Shown here: piece by piece, positions 1-5,993 of the stretch
How positions within the stretch are numbered: position 1 is the stretch's first letter
Layout of the letters: each line of letters opens with the position of its first letter
Source: Actinomycetota bacterium
Lineage (GTDB): Bacteria > Actinomycetota > Geothermincolia > Fen-727 > Anoxymicrobiaceae
Reading direction: 5' to 3'
DNA length: 5,993 nucleotides
NCBI GenBank assembly: GCA_003154635.1
Contig: PMDX01000222.1
Location: forward strand, 5,226-11,218
Made by a program: the position numbers and the translations under genes
The notes under the pieces: model-generated
What the model was told of the DNA's origin: nothing
The model's input: the letters and a program-made list of their open reading frames with translations, nothing else
Databases searched by the model: none

Positions 1-1745
1 CGCCGCGCGGGCGGATCCTCGACCGAAACGGCAAGGTGCTCGTCAAGAACCGTGACGCGCTCACGATTTCAGTCGTTCCAGCCGAGCTCAAGGATCAGAA
101 AAAAGAGGTGATCGGGCGCCTCTCCAAGCTCCTTGGGATGGGCGAGAAAGAGATCGCGTACAAGATCGAAAAAGCGCAGGCCCCCAACAGGCGGGCGGTC
201 CTCATCGAGAGCGACGTGGGAGAAGAGATACTGACTTACGTCCGCGAGCACCAGGAAGAGTTCCCCGGCGTTGTCGCCGGGAAGAGCCCTGTCCGCGAGT
301 ACCCGTACAGCACTCTCGCCGCCCACGTCATCGGGTATCTGGGTGAGATCAACCCCGAGATCCTCAAAGAGAAGAAGAGCAAAGGCTACACCGCCGGCGA
401 CGAGATCGGCCTCTCCGGAGTTGAAGCAACGTACGACGAACAGCTCCGTGGGAAGGTCGGCGAGTACAGGCTTGAGGTCGACGCCCAGGGCAACTCCATC
501 CGAGAGATATCACGGGTGGAGGCTCGTGCCGGGGTGAACATGAGGCTCACTATCGACCAGGACGTGCAGACACTCGTCGAGGCCGCCCTCAAGTCGGGCG
601 TTGAGATATCCCGGACGAGGAACGACCCCGAGGCAAAGACCGCGAAGACCGCCAAGTACCAGGCGACCGGCGCCGCGGCCGTCGTGCTGGATCCCAAGAC
701 GGGCGAGGTTATCGCGATGGCATCGTATCCAACGTTCAACCTGAACGACTTCGTGGGGGGCATCAGCCAGAAGTCCTGGCAGGACCTTACGGACCCCAAG
801 AACATGTACCCGCTCAATAATCGCGCCATTATGAGCGAGCTGCCGCCTGGCTCCACCTTCAAAATGGTCACCGCCATGGGAGCGTTGCAGGAAGGTATCG
901 CCAACCCGAACACGACCTTCGACTGCGAACACGTCTTCACTGAGGGGGAGTTCAAGGACTACCCAAAGTACTGCTGGGGCACGCACCACCAGATAGATTT
1001 CTTCAACGCCATTGTGGAGTCGTGTGACATCTACTTCTACAACCTGGGATACACGTTCTACAAGCGCCAGGGCGCAAATCAGGGCAAGCCGCTCTGGGAG
1101 TACGCGCGAGACTGGGGGCTTGGCAAGTCCACCGGCATCGATCTGCCGAGTGAGCAGAACGGGCGCATCCCGAGCCCGGAGTGGAAGAAGGAGTTCAACA
1201 AGAACAACCCCCAATTCCAGGCGTGGTATCCGGGTGACACTGTCAACATGGCTATCGGCCAGGGAGATATCCTCGCCACCCCGCTGCAGATGGCGTACGT
1301 GTACGGGGGCCTCGCCAACAACGGCAAGTTCATGAAGCCTCACATAATGAAAAGCCTCGAGAACAAAGACGGAAAAGTGGTCAAGCAGGCCGCGAACGAG
1401 ACCGAGGCCGAGATACAGCTCAACCCGACATACGCCAGTTTTGTAACTCAGGCGCTCACCGGTGTTGTCCAGGGCAAAGGAACCGCGGCCGCGACTTTCC
1501 AAGGATTCCCCCTTCAGCAAATACCGGTCGCGGGCAAGACGGGAACCAGTGAGATAACCGGCAAGCAGCCGACCGCGTGGTTCGTTTGTTTTGCGCCGGC
1601 GAACGACCCCAAGTACGTGATATGCGTCTCGATCGAGCAGGGCGGACACGGTGGCGAGGTCGCCGCGCCGGTAGCGCGCCGCATCCTTGAGGGGCTCTTC
1701 CAGATCCCCGCGGCGGGCGAGATCAGGCCGAGCCAGGGCGACTAG
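1..1745 (+). CDS. mrdA: Penicillin-binding protein 2 (peptidoglycan D,D-transpeptidase), 5' partial
   Basis: Class B penicillin-binding protein that cross-links peptidoglycan stem peptides outside the membrane, working with RodA in cell elongation. The gene starts before the window: the frame is open from base 3, and the first visible residues, RGRILDRNG at bases 6-32, are the conserved motif just after the membrane anchor, so roughly 50-60 residues including the transmembrane helix are missing. Counting from the GTG at 36 (not the real start), the dimerisation domain covers about 1-165 and the transpeptidase domain about 185-560. The catalytic motifs are intact: SxxK as STFK 273-276 with nucleophile Ser273, the SxN-type motif as SCD 329-331, and KTGT 501-504. 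SCD in place of SxN matches the S-x-D form usual in PBP2 proteins and helps separate it from FtsI. The following rodA gene, 15 bases downstream, supports the PBP2 assignment. Confidence 0.95.
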   Translation, partial: PRGRILDRNGKVLVKNRDALTISVVPAELKDQKKEVIGRLSKLLGMGEKEIAYKIEKAQAPNRRAVLIESDVGEEILTYVREHQEEFPGVVAGKSPVREYPYSTLAAHVIGYLGEINPEILKEKKSKGYTAGDEIGLSGVEATYDEQLRGKVGEYRLEVDAQGNSIREISRVEARAGVNMRLTIDQDVQTLVEAALKSGVEISRTRNDPEAKTAKTAKYQATGAAAVVLDPKTGEVIAMASYPTFNLNDFVGGISQKSWQDLTDPKNMYPLNNRAIMSELPPGSTFKMVTAMGALQEGIANPNTTFDCEHVFTEGEFKDYPKYCWGTHHQIDFFNAIVESCDIYFYNLGYTFYKRQGANQGKPLWEYARDWGLGKSTGIDLPSEQNGRIPSPEWKKEFNKNNPQFQAWYPGDTVNMAIGQGDILATPLQMAYVYGGLANNGKFMKPHIMKSLENKDGKVVKQAANETEAEIQLNPTYASFVTQALTGVVQGKGTAAATFQGFPLQQIPVAGKTGTSEITGKQPTAWFVCFAPANDPKYVICVSIEQGGHGGEVAAPVARRILEGLFQIPAAGEIRPSQGD

Positions 1746-1748
1746 GTT

Positions 1749-1752
1749 GGTG
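1749..1752 (+). promoter_or_regulatory. Weak ribosome binding site for rodA
   Basis: GGTG lies 8 bases before the ATG at 1761 and just after the mrdA stop. It matches a Shine-Dalgarno core only partly. With a 15-base gap between genes, rodA translation may depend on ribosomes finishing mrdA; that is inference. Confidence 0.35.
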
Positions 1753-1760
1753 CTATCAAC

Positions 1761-2927
1761 ATGATGAGCAGGCCGGGATCGGCGGAATTCTCGCCGGGGC
1801 TGGTGCGCCAGAGCGCTCCAAAGGAGATACTCAAGCGTTTTCCGCTCCGCAAGATAGACAAGATGCTCCTCTTGTCGGCGCTTTCTCTCGGGATTTTCGG
1901 TGTCCTCATGATATTCAGCGCGACGCGCGCCGATAATCCGTCGACCTACTACCTCAAGCGTCAGTTGATGTGGTTTATCGTAGCGATGTTGATGATGGCG
2001 CTCGGGGCGGGTTTCGACTACCACAAGATAATACCGTATTCGAAGATAATCTACGCGATCGTCATCGGCCTGCTGATGATCGTTCTCTTATTCCCTGCGA
2101 TCAACGGCGCTCACCGCTGGATCAACCTCGGTGTATTTCCTCTGCAGCCGTCTGAGCTCGCCAAGGTCGCACTTATCATCATGCTGGCGACTTTTCTGGC
2201 CGACCGCCGTCTCGAGATGACCTCCAACAAGGATTTTCTGACCGCCCTGGCTATAGCCGGCGGCATCATGATGTGGGTCTTCCTCGAGCCGGACCTGGGC
2301 GTGACACTGCTGTGCTTCGTCATCACTATCGGCATGCTCATGGTGGGCGGCGCCCGGCTCAAACAGATAGGAGTGCTCGGGGCCGCGACCCTGGTCGCGA
2401 TCGTGGTGGGCATTCAGACCCACCTGATGAAGTCGTACCAGATCACGAGGTTGCTCGTCTTTCTGAAACCCGACCTCGACCCTTTGCACTCGGGCTACAA
2501 CCTGATGCAATCCAAGATAGCCATCGGCTCCGGACAGCTCGTCGGCAAGGGGTTGTTCAATGGAACCCAAACGAATCTCAAGTTCATCCCCGAGCACCAT
2601 ACCGACTTTATATTCTCGGTAACCGGAGAGGAGCTTGGGTTCATCGGCGGCGTATTAGTGCTGGCGCTTTTCGCTATCCTTCTCTGGAGAGCTCTGAAGA
2701 TCGCACTGACCGCGAGGGACTCGTTTGGGACCATAATCGCCGTTGGGATCGTGGTCATGTTCTTCTGGCAGATACTGGTCAACATAGGCATGACAATGGG
2801 GATAATGCCGATAACCGGTGTGCCTTTACCCTTCCTCAGCTATGGGGGCAGTTCGCTCCTCGTTAATTTCTTCTGCGTGGGCCTTTTGCTGAACATAGGC
2901 ATACGCAGGTTCCCACAGGGCAGCTGA
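1761..2927 (+). CDS. rodA: RodA, peptidoglycan glycosyltransferase of the elongasome (SEDS family)
   Basis: Integral membrane SEDS protein that polymerises lipid II into glycan strands and pairs with PBP2, encoded just upstream. The 388 residues contain about ten hydrophobic segments, the first near 34-55 and the last ending near 383. Family signatures seen are GAHRWINLG at 116-124, followed by a PSELAK motif, EPDLG at 176-180, the large outer loop ending in EHHTDFIF with Asp282, and PLPFLSYGGSS at 355-365. Asp282 corresponds to the catalytic Asp262 of E. coli RodA by motif. The loop sequence GTQTNLKFIPEHHTDFIF is of RodA rather than FtsW type, and the mrdA neighbour agrees. The N-terminus has about 33 polar, basic residues before the first membrane helix, longer than in E. 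coli RodA (370 residues). A second ATG follows at 1764. An AAGGAG at 1821-1826 has no start codon at a usable distance, so the upstream ATG is preferred. Confidence 0.93.
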   Translation: MMSRPGSAEFSPGLVRQSAPKEILKRFPLRKIDKMLLLSALSLGIFGVLMIFSATRADNPSTYYLKRQLMWFIVAMLMMALGAGFDYHKIIPYSKIIYAIVIGLLMIVLLFPAINGAHRWINLGVFPLQPSELAKVALIIMLATFLADRRLEMTSNKDFLTALAIAGGIMMWVFLEPDLGVTLLCFVITIGMLMVGGARLKQIGVLGAATLVAIVVGIQTHLMKSYQITRLLVFLKPDLDPLHSGYNLMQSKIAIGSGQLVGKGLFNGTQTNLKFIPEHHTDFIFSVTGEELGFIGGVLVLALFAILLWRALKIALTARDSFGTIIAVGIVVMFFWQILVNIGMTMGIMPITGVPLPFLSYGGSSLLVNFFCVGLLLNIGIRRFPQGS

Positions 2928-2956
2928 TCGCGGTCGCCTCGAGGCCGGCGCGGAAC

Positions 2957-2960
2957 GGAG
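2957..2960 (+). promoter_or_regulatory. Ribosome binding site that sets the era start
   Basis: GGAG ends at 2960. A TTG at 2961 would touch it directly, with no spacer, whereas the in-frame TTG at 2970 lies 9 bases downstream, a normal spacing. This favours TTG 2970 as the era start. Confidence 0.6.
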
Positions 2961-2969
2961 TTGATTGAT

Positions 2970-3875
2970 TTGGATCTGGACGATGACAGTCAATACAGGT
3001 CGGGTTTTATAGGGCTGATCGGCCGCCCCAACGTGGGAAAGTCGACCTTGCTCAACAGGCTTGCAGGACGCAAAGTGGCTATCACTTCCGATAAGCCGCA
3101 AACGACCCGCAACAGGATACAGGCGGTCATAACGACCCCCGATGAGCAGATGATCTTCGTCGATACACCCGGCTTTCACAAGCCGCGAGGTGCCCTGGGC
3201 GAGAGGCTGAACAGCCTTGTCCTGGGCACCATGCGCGATGTGGACGTCATAGTGTTCGTGCTGGACGGCGCCAAGACGATCAGCAAGGGAGACATCTTCA
3301 TAGCGGGAGAGCTCGAGAAGGTCGAGACGCCCGTAATGGCCGTCATCAACAAGACCGACCTGCTCGACGGCGCCAAGATCGACTCGCAGGTCGAGGTCGC
3401 GCGTCATCTCTTTCCGTTCAAAAGCGTGATGCCGGTATCTTCGAAGTTCGGCGCCGGAGTGGACGAGCTCCAGGGAGCGCTGCTTGCGTTCCTGCCGCCG
3501 GGACCGCAGTATTTTCCCGACGACGTCGTCAGCGACCAGCCCGAGCGAGTCCTTGTCGCTGAGCTGATAAGGGAGAAAGCGCTGCTGCTCACTCGTGACG
3601 AAGTCCCTCACAGCGTCGCGGTCCTGATCGAGGAGATGAAGCCCAGAGAGGACAACGAGCTGGTCGACGTCGAAGCGGTGATATACGTGGAGCGCGAGTC
3701 TCAGAAGGGTATCATAATAGGCAAGGGCGGGCGGATGATAAAGGATATCGGCAGTCGCGCGCGCCAGGACATCGAGCCTATCCTGGGAAGCAAGGTGTTC
3801 CTGGACCTGCGCGTGAAGGTCGAGAAAGACTGGTCGAAGAACCCTCAATTCATAAAGAGGCTCGACTACCAGTAG
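2970..3875 (+). CDS. era: GTPase Era, 30S ribosomal subunit assembly factor
   Basis: Essential GTP-binding protein that binds the 3' end of 16S rRNA and couples GTP hydrolysis to small-subunit maturation, in the cytoplasm or loosely at the membrane. Starting from TTG 2970 it has 301 residues, the same length as E. coli Era; TTG 2961 would add three. The GTPase domain shows G1 GRPNVGKS at 18-25, the switch I sequence PQTTRNR, G3 DTPG at 65-68 followed by the FHKP typical of Era, G4 NKTD at 127-130 and a G5-type SSK. The C-terminal KH domain contains IIIGKGG with GKGG at 251-254, then a DIG helix and the typical end region with KDWSKN. Both halves are complete, with no frameshift. It follows rodA by 42 bases, probably in the same transcript. 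Era more often neighbours ybeY, dgkA, cdd, rnc or recO, so this position is less usual. Confidence 0.96.
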   Translation: MDLDDDSQYRSGFIGLIGRPNVGKSTLLNRLAGRKVAITSDKPQTTRNRIQAVITTPDEQMIFVDTPGFHKPRGALGERLNSLVLGTMRDVDVIVFVLDGAKTISKGDIFIAGELEKVETPVMAVINKTDLLDGAKIDSQVEVARHLFPFKSVMPVSSKFGAGVDELQGALLAFLPPGPQYFPDDVVSDQPERVLVAELIREKALLLTRDEVPHSVAVLIEEMKPREDNELVDVEAVIYVERESQKGIIIGKGGRMIKDIGSRARQDIEPILGSKVFLDLRVKVEKDWSKNPQFIKRLDYQ

Positions 3876-3890
3876 CTCCATACGGATTAT
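3862..3890 (+). promoter_or_regulatory. Weak sigma-70-like promoter candidate before mgtE
   Basis: TCGACT (3862-3867) and GATTAT (3885-3890) are separated by 17 bases, and each matches 4 of 6 consensus positions. The -35 half lies inside the era coding sequence. Such matches arise often by chance; it is listed because this is the longest gap in the window and mgtE is functionally unrelated to era. Confidence 0.15.
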
Positions 3891-3898
3891 TCTGGAGC
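3875..3898 (+). repeat. Inverted repeat just after the era stop codon
   Basis: GCTCCA at 3875-3880 and TGGAGC at 3893-3898 are perfect 6-base complements around a 12-base AT-rich loop. No T-run follows, so it is not a standard intrinsic terminator. It could be a 3' end stabiliser or chance. Confidence 0.3.
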
Positions 3899-3920
3899 CG
3901 GGCGCGACCCGGTTCGGTCG
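3898..3920 (+). repeat. Two overlapping, mutually exclusive small hairpins before mgtE
   Basis: CCGGG (3898-3902) can pair with CCCGG (3908-3912) around a 5-base loop. CGACC (3905-3909) can instead pair with GGTCG (3916-3920) around a 6-base loop. The two share bases 3905-3912 and cannot form together. This resembles a miniature switch by shape only; the stems are short and the DNA is GC-rich, so chance is quite possible. Confidence 0.25.
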
Positions 3921-3927
3921 GGATGCC

Positions 3928-3932
3928 GGTGG
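3928..3932 (+). promoter_or_regulatory. Weak ribosome binding site for mgtE
   Basis: GGTGG ends 6 bases before the ATG at 3939. It is an imperfect Shine-Dalgarno match with good spacing, and no better one lies near this start. Confidence 0.4.
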
Positions 3933-3938
3933 TTCAAC

Positions 3939-5288
3939 ATGGAAGAACAAAACAAGATCATACTGCAAACCGTTCGCGACCAGCTCGCGTTGGGGGAGAT
4001 CAGGCAGGCGGTTCGGACCGTCGCCGACCTTCACGCCGCGGATACCGCTGAGGTCCTCTCGCATCTCGACGCTGAAGACGAGGCCGAGATCCTGGTCAAC
4101 ATGGAACCGCACGCCGCGGCCCACGCTCTGCTCGAGATGGAGGAGTCACACCAGGTCGAGGTCGCTGGGCATCTCAGGACGGGCGAGCTTCGAAAGCTCA
4201 TCGAGCGCATGCCGCCGGACGAGGCCGCCGACCTGCTGGGTGACATTCCCGAAAGCCAGCGCCGTCGCCTGTTGAAGCTCTTCGGGCGCCAGGAAGCCGA
4301 AGAGCTCGAAGGGCTCCTTGCCTACGGCGACGAGACGGCAGGCGGCTTGATGACCACCGATTATATGTCAGTTAGCCCCGAGGCCACTGCCGACGAGGTC
4401 ATCGCCCAGCTGCGGAGGGTAAGTAACGATGTCGAAACCATCTACTACCTCTACGTGGTCTCCGGCGACGGAAAGCTCAAGGGTGTTCTCAGCCTGCGAG
4501 ACCTCATAGTCTCACAGCCCGGCCGAAAAGTCGGGGAGATGATAAGCAAAGACGCGATAGCCGTCCGACCGGACCAGGACCAGGAAGAGGTTGCCGATCT
4601 CATAAGCAAGTACGACTTGCTCGCCTTGCCAGTGACAGACGCTCGAGACCGCATGCTGGGTATAGTCACGGTCGACGATGCAATGGATGTCATTGGTGAC
4701 GAGGCCGAGGAAGATATCATGCGGTTCGCCGGCGCCACCGGCTACGAGGAAGAAGCGCCGCGGGGGCTTCTGTCCGATCTGGGAAGGCGCCTTCCCTGGT
4801 TCGTTGTGGCGGTAGTGATAGAAGTGCTCATCGCGGGCGGCATCCTCAAGATCTACTCCCCGATATTTACCAGGTTCCTCGTACTGATATTCTTCATCCC
4901 GCTGCTTGTCACGATGGGGGGCAACGTCGCGGTTCAATCCTCGACCGTGATCGGGCGCTGGCTTACCTCCGGCACTCCTCCGCAAAGAGCTACGATCAGA
5001 GCCATGAGTGGCGAGGTCATCTGGGGCGTGCTGGTCGGGTTATTCACCGGAGGGGTCGTAGCGGCAATAGCGTTCGCCTTCCACGAGGAGCCGATGGTCG
5101 GTATCGTGGTCGGCCTCTCTCTGGCACTGACCGTGATAGCCGCGTCACTCGTGGGATGCGCGCTTCCTCTCACCTTGAAGGGGTTCAATAGAGACCCCGG
5201 AACGATATCGGGGCCGTTGCTTGGCACTACCATGGACGTACTCAGCCTTGCCATCTACCTAGGGATCGGCAGGCTCCTATTGATGTAG
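3939..5288 (+). CDS. mgtE: MgtE-family magnesium transporter with CBS domains
   Basis: Homodimeric inner-membrane channel that lets Mg2+ in and closes when cytosolic Mg2+ is high. The 449 residues match the 450 of Thermus thermophilus MgtE. An acidic helical N domain spans about 15-130, including MPPDEAAD with Asp94 and Asp98 four residues apart, like the regulatory Mg2+-binding pair of the Thermus protein. Two CBS domains follow (about 138-190 and 200-252), then the acidic stretch DEAEEDI at 254-260 leading to the plug helix. The membrane domain from about 285 holds five hydrophobic stretches, with the pore-region motif TMGGNVAVQSS and the final TTMD with Asp433, equivalent to Thermus Asp432. 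Small departures from the family pattern are Ala where GNxG usually has Gly, and Ser436 where a Gly usually follows TTxxD. It lies 63 bases after era and 10 bases before deoC. No M-box-sized leader is present. Confidence 0.94.
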   Translation: MEEQNKIILQTVRDQLALGEIRQAVRTVADLHAADTAEVLSHLDAEDEAEILVNMEPHAAAHALLEMEESHQVEVAGHLRTGELRKLIERMPPDEAADLLGDIPESQRRRLLKLFGRQEAEELEGLLAYGDETAGGLMTTDYMSVSPEATADEVIAQLRRVSNDVETIYYLYVVSGDGKLKGVLSLRDLIVSQPGRKVGEMISKDAIAVRPDQDQEEVADLISKYDLLALPVTDARDRMLGIVTVDDAMDVIGDEAEEDIMRFAGATGYEEEAPRGLLSDLGRRLPWFVVAVVIEVLIAGGILKIYSPIFTRFLVLIFFIPLLVTMGGNVAVQSSTVIGRWLTSGTPPQRATIRAMSGEVIWGVLVGLFTGGVVAAIAFAFHEEPMVGIVVGLSLALTVIAASLVGCALPLTLKGFNRDPGTISGPLLGTTMDVLSLAIYLGIGRLLLM

Positions 5289-5292
5289 GAGG
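5287..5292 (+). promoter_or_regulatory. Strong ribosome binding site for deoC, overlapping the mgtE stop
   Basis: A perfect AGGAGG begins inside the mgtE TAG stop codon (5286-5288) and ends 6 bases before the deoC ATG at 5299. It is the best Shine-Dalgarno sequence in the window. It fixes the deoC start and suggests that both genes are on one mRNA. Confidence 0.85.
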
Positions 5293-5298
5293 AACCGA

Positions 5299-5993
5299 AT
5301 GGCCCGCTACCAGGCGCCAGATCCAGGAGAGCTCAAAACCAAAGACCTGCTGTTGATGATCGACCATACTCTTCTCAAACCGGAGGCGACCCTCGAGGAG
5401 TACACCAGGGCAGTCGCTGACGCCAGGGATTGGGGTTTCAACAGCATGTTCGTGCCTCCCTGCTACGTGCCGCTGGCCTCTGGGATGCTCTCCGCCACGG
5501 ACGTGAAGGTTGGTATTCCGCTAGGGTTCCCGTTTGGGTATTCCGCTCCTGAGATCAAGGCCGCCGAGGCGCTCGCGGGGCTCGAGGACGGCGCTCGTGA
5601 AGTCGACATGGTCATGAACGTATCCGCCGCCCGCTCGGGACAGTGGGAGATCATCGAAGAGGACATCACCGCGGTGGTGGTGGCCGTCAGGGAGTGGGAA
5701 AAGGTGATGCTACAGGGCCCGGTGCTCGTAAAGCTCATACTCGAGACCCCATATCTCGATGACGAGCAGAAGCGCGAGGCGTGCAAGAGGGCTGCCACGG
5801 GCGGCATGGATTACGTCAAGACCGCGACGGGTTTCGGCCCCGGTGGCGCGACCGTCGATGATATCCGCCTGATGCGCGAGGCGGTAGGGGATGAACTAGG
5901 CGTGAAGGCCGCGGGCGGCATCCGCACCCTGGCCAACGTGAAGGCGCTGCTGGAAGCCGGCGCTAGCCGCATCGGCGCCTCCGCCTCGGTGGC
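5299..5993 (+). CDS. deoC: Deoxyribose-phosphate aldolase (DERA), 3' partial
   Basis: Cytosolic class I aldolase that reversibly splits 2-deoxyribose 5-phosphate into glyceraldehyde 3-phosphate and acetaldehyde, the last step in deoxynucleoside breakdown. The frame is open to the window end: 231 codons plus two bases, stopping in the conserved IGASASVA region, so probably only the last few residues are missing. Visible signatures are IDHTLLKP near the N-terminus, EVDMVMN with Asp103, VKLILET with Lys145, YVKTATGFG with the Schiff-base Lys174, and VKAAGGIR with Lys203. By motif, Asp103, Lys174 and Lys203 match Asp102, Lys167 and Lys201 of the E. coli enzyme, so the catalytic set is intact. KTATGFG has Ala where Ser is common, and LILETPYL has Pro where Cys is common. 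The ATG is fixed by an AGGAGG six bases upstream. No other nucleoside-catabolism gene is visible; one could lie downstream. Confidence 0.94.
   Translation, partial: MARYQAPDPGELKTKDLLLMIDHTLLKPEATLEEYTRAVADARDWGFNSMFVPPCYVPLASGMLSATDVKVGIPLGFPFGYSAPEIKAAEALAGLEDGAREVDMVMNVSAARSGQWEIIEEDITAVVVAVREWEKVMLQGPVLVKLILETPYLDDEQKREACKRAATGGMDYVKTATGFGPGGATVDDIRLMREAVGDELGVKAAGGIRTLANVKALLEAGASRIGASASV

Noticed and set aside
36..38. GTG at 36 as the true start of the PBP2 gene
   Set aside because: The frame is open to the window edge, and the conserved RGRILDRNG motif is encoded upstream of this GTG, so the gene begins outside the window.
510..2024. Long open frame on the minus strand opposite mrdA and rodA
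   Set aside because: It is codon-aligned with the real genes. Antisense stops in that frame need sense TTA, CTA or TCA codons, which are rare in this GC-rich coding DNA; it ends opposite a TCA at 510. The product has no recognisable domain, while the + strand proteins do.
2936..2945. Perfect palindrome GCCTCGAGGC between rodA and era as an operator
   Set aside because: It is a single 10-base palindrome with no second copy or nearby promoter seen, and such GC-rich palindromes are expected by chance.
3875..3920. Intrinsic terminator after era
   Set aside because: The stems are 5-6 base pairs and none is followed by a run of T.
3876..3938. M-box (Mg2+) riboswitch before mgtE
   Set aside because: The gap is only 63 bases, far shorter than an M-box, and the upstream bases are conserved era coding sequence.
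2826..4124. Long open frame on the minus strand opposite the end of rodA, all of era and the start of mgtE
   Set aside because: mrdA, rodA, era and mgtE happen to share the same frame register, so the antisense frame stays open across gene junctions. It ends opposite a sense TTA at 2826. It is an artefact of codon usage.
5463..5807. Minus-strand open frame opposite deoC
   Set aside because: It lies fully inside the deoC coding sequence, whose catalytic motifs are clear, and has no recognisable domain of its own.

Overview
The window holds five closely packed genes, all on the + strand, in the order mrdA (penicillin-binding protein 2, 5' end missing), rodA, era, mgtE and deoC (3' end missing). 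Gaps between genes are only 10 to 63 bases, no convincing terminator is visible, and the layout looks like one operon or a run of co-oriented housekeeping genes. There is no gene-free stretch above 300 bases. I see no tRNA, rRNA, CRISPR array, insertion sequence or phage gene.

The organism is a bacterium, probably rod-shaped, since PBP2 and RodA form the core synthase of the elongation machinery. The DNA is GC-rich, but isoleucine ATA and arginine AGG codons are common and ATT is rare. Together with a TTG start and an AGGAGG ribosome binding site, this would fit a deep-branching high-GC lineage such as an early Actinomycetota or Firmicutes-related group. That placement is a guess; the sequence alone does not fix it.

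Region by region: bases 1-1745 encode the transpeptidase PBP2 and 1761-2927 encode its glycosyltransferase partner RodA, which together polymerise and cross-link lateral-wall peptidoglycan. Bases 2970-3875 encode Era, the GTPase with a KH domain that helps mature the 30S ribosomal subunit. The 63-base gap at 3876-3938 is the longest intergenic space and holds small inverted repeats and a weak promoter-like pair. Bases 3939-5288 encode MgtE, a CBS-gated Mg2+ channel. Bases 5299-5993 encode deoxyribose-phosphate aldolase, whose Shine-Dalgarno sequence overlaps the mgtE stop codon.

My reading is that this is a core housekeeping region. I did not find a previously undescribed system. The points worth a second look are modest: the gene order, the Ile codon pattern, variant residues in the MgtE membrane domain and in DeoC, and the structured era-mgtE gap.
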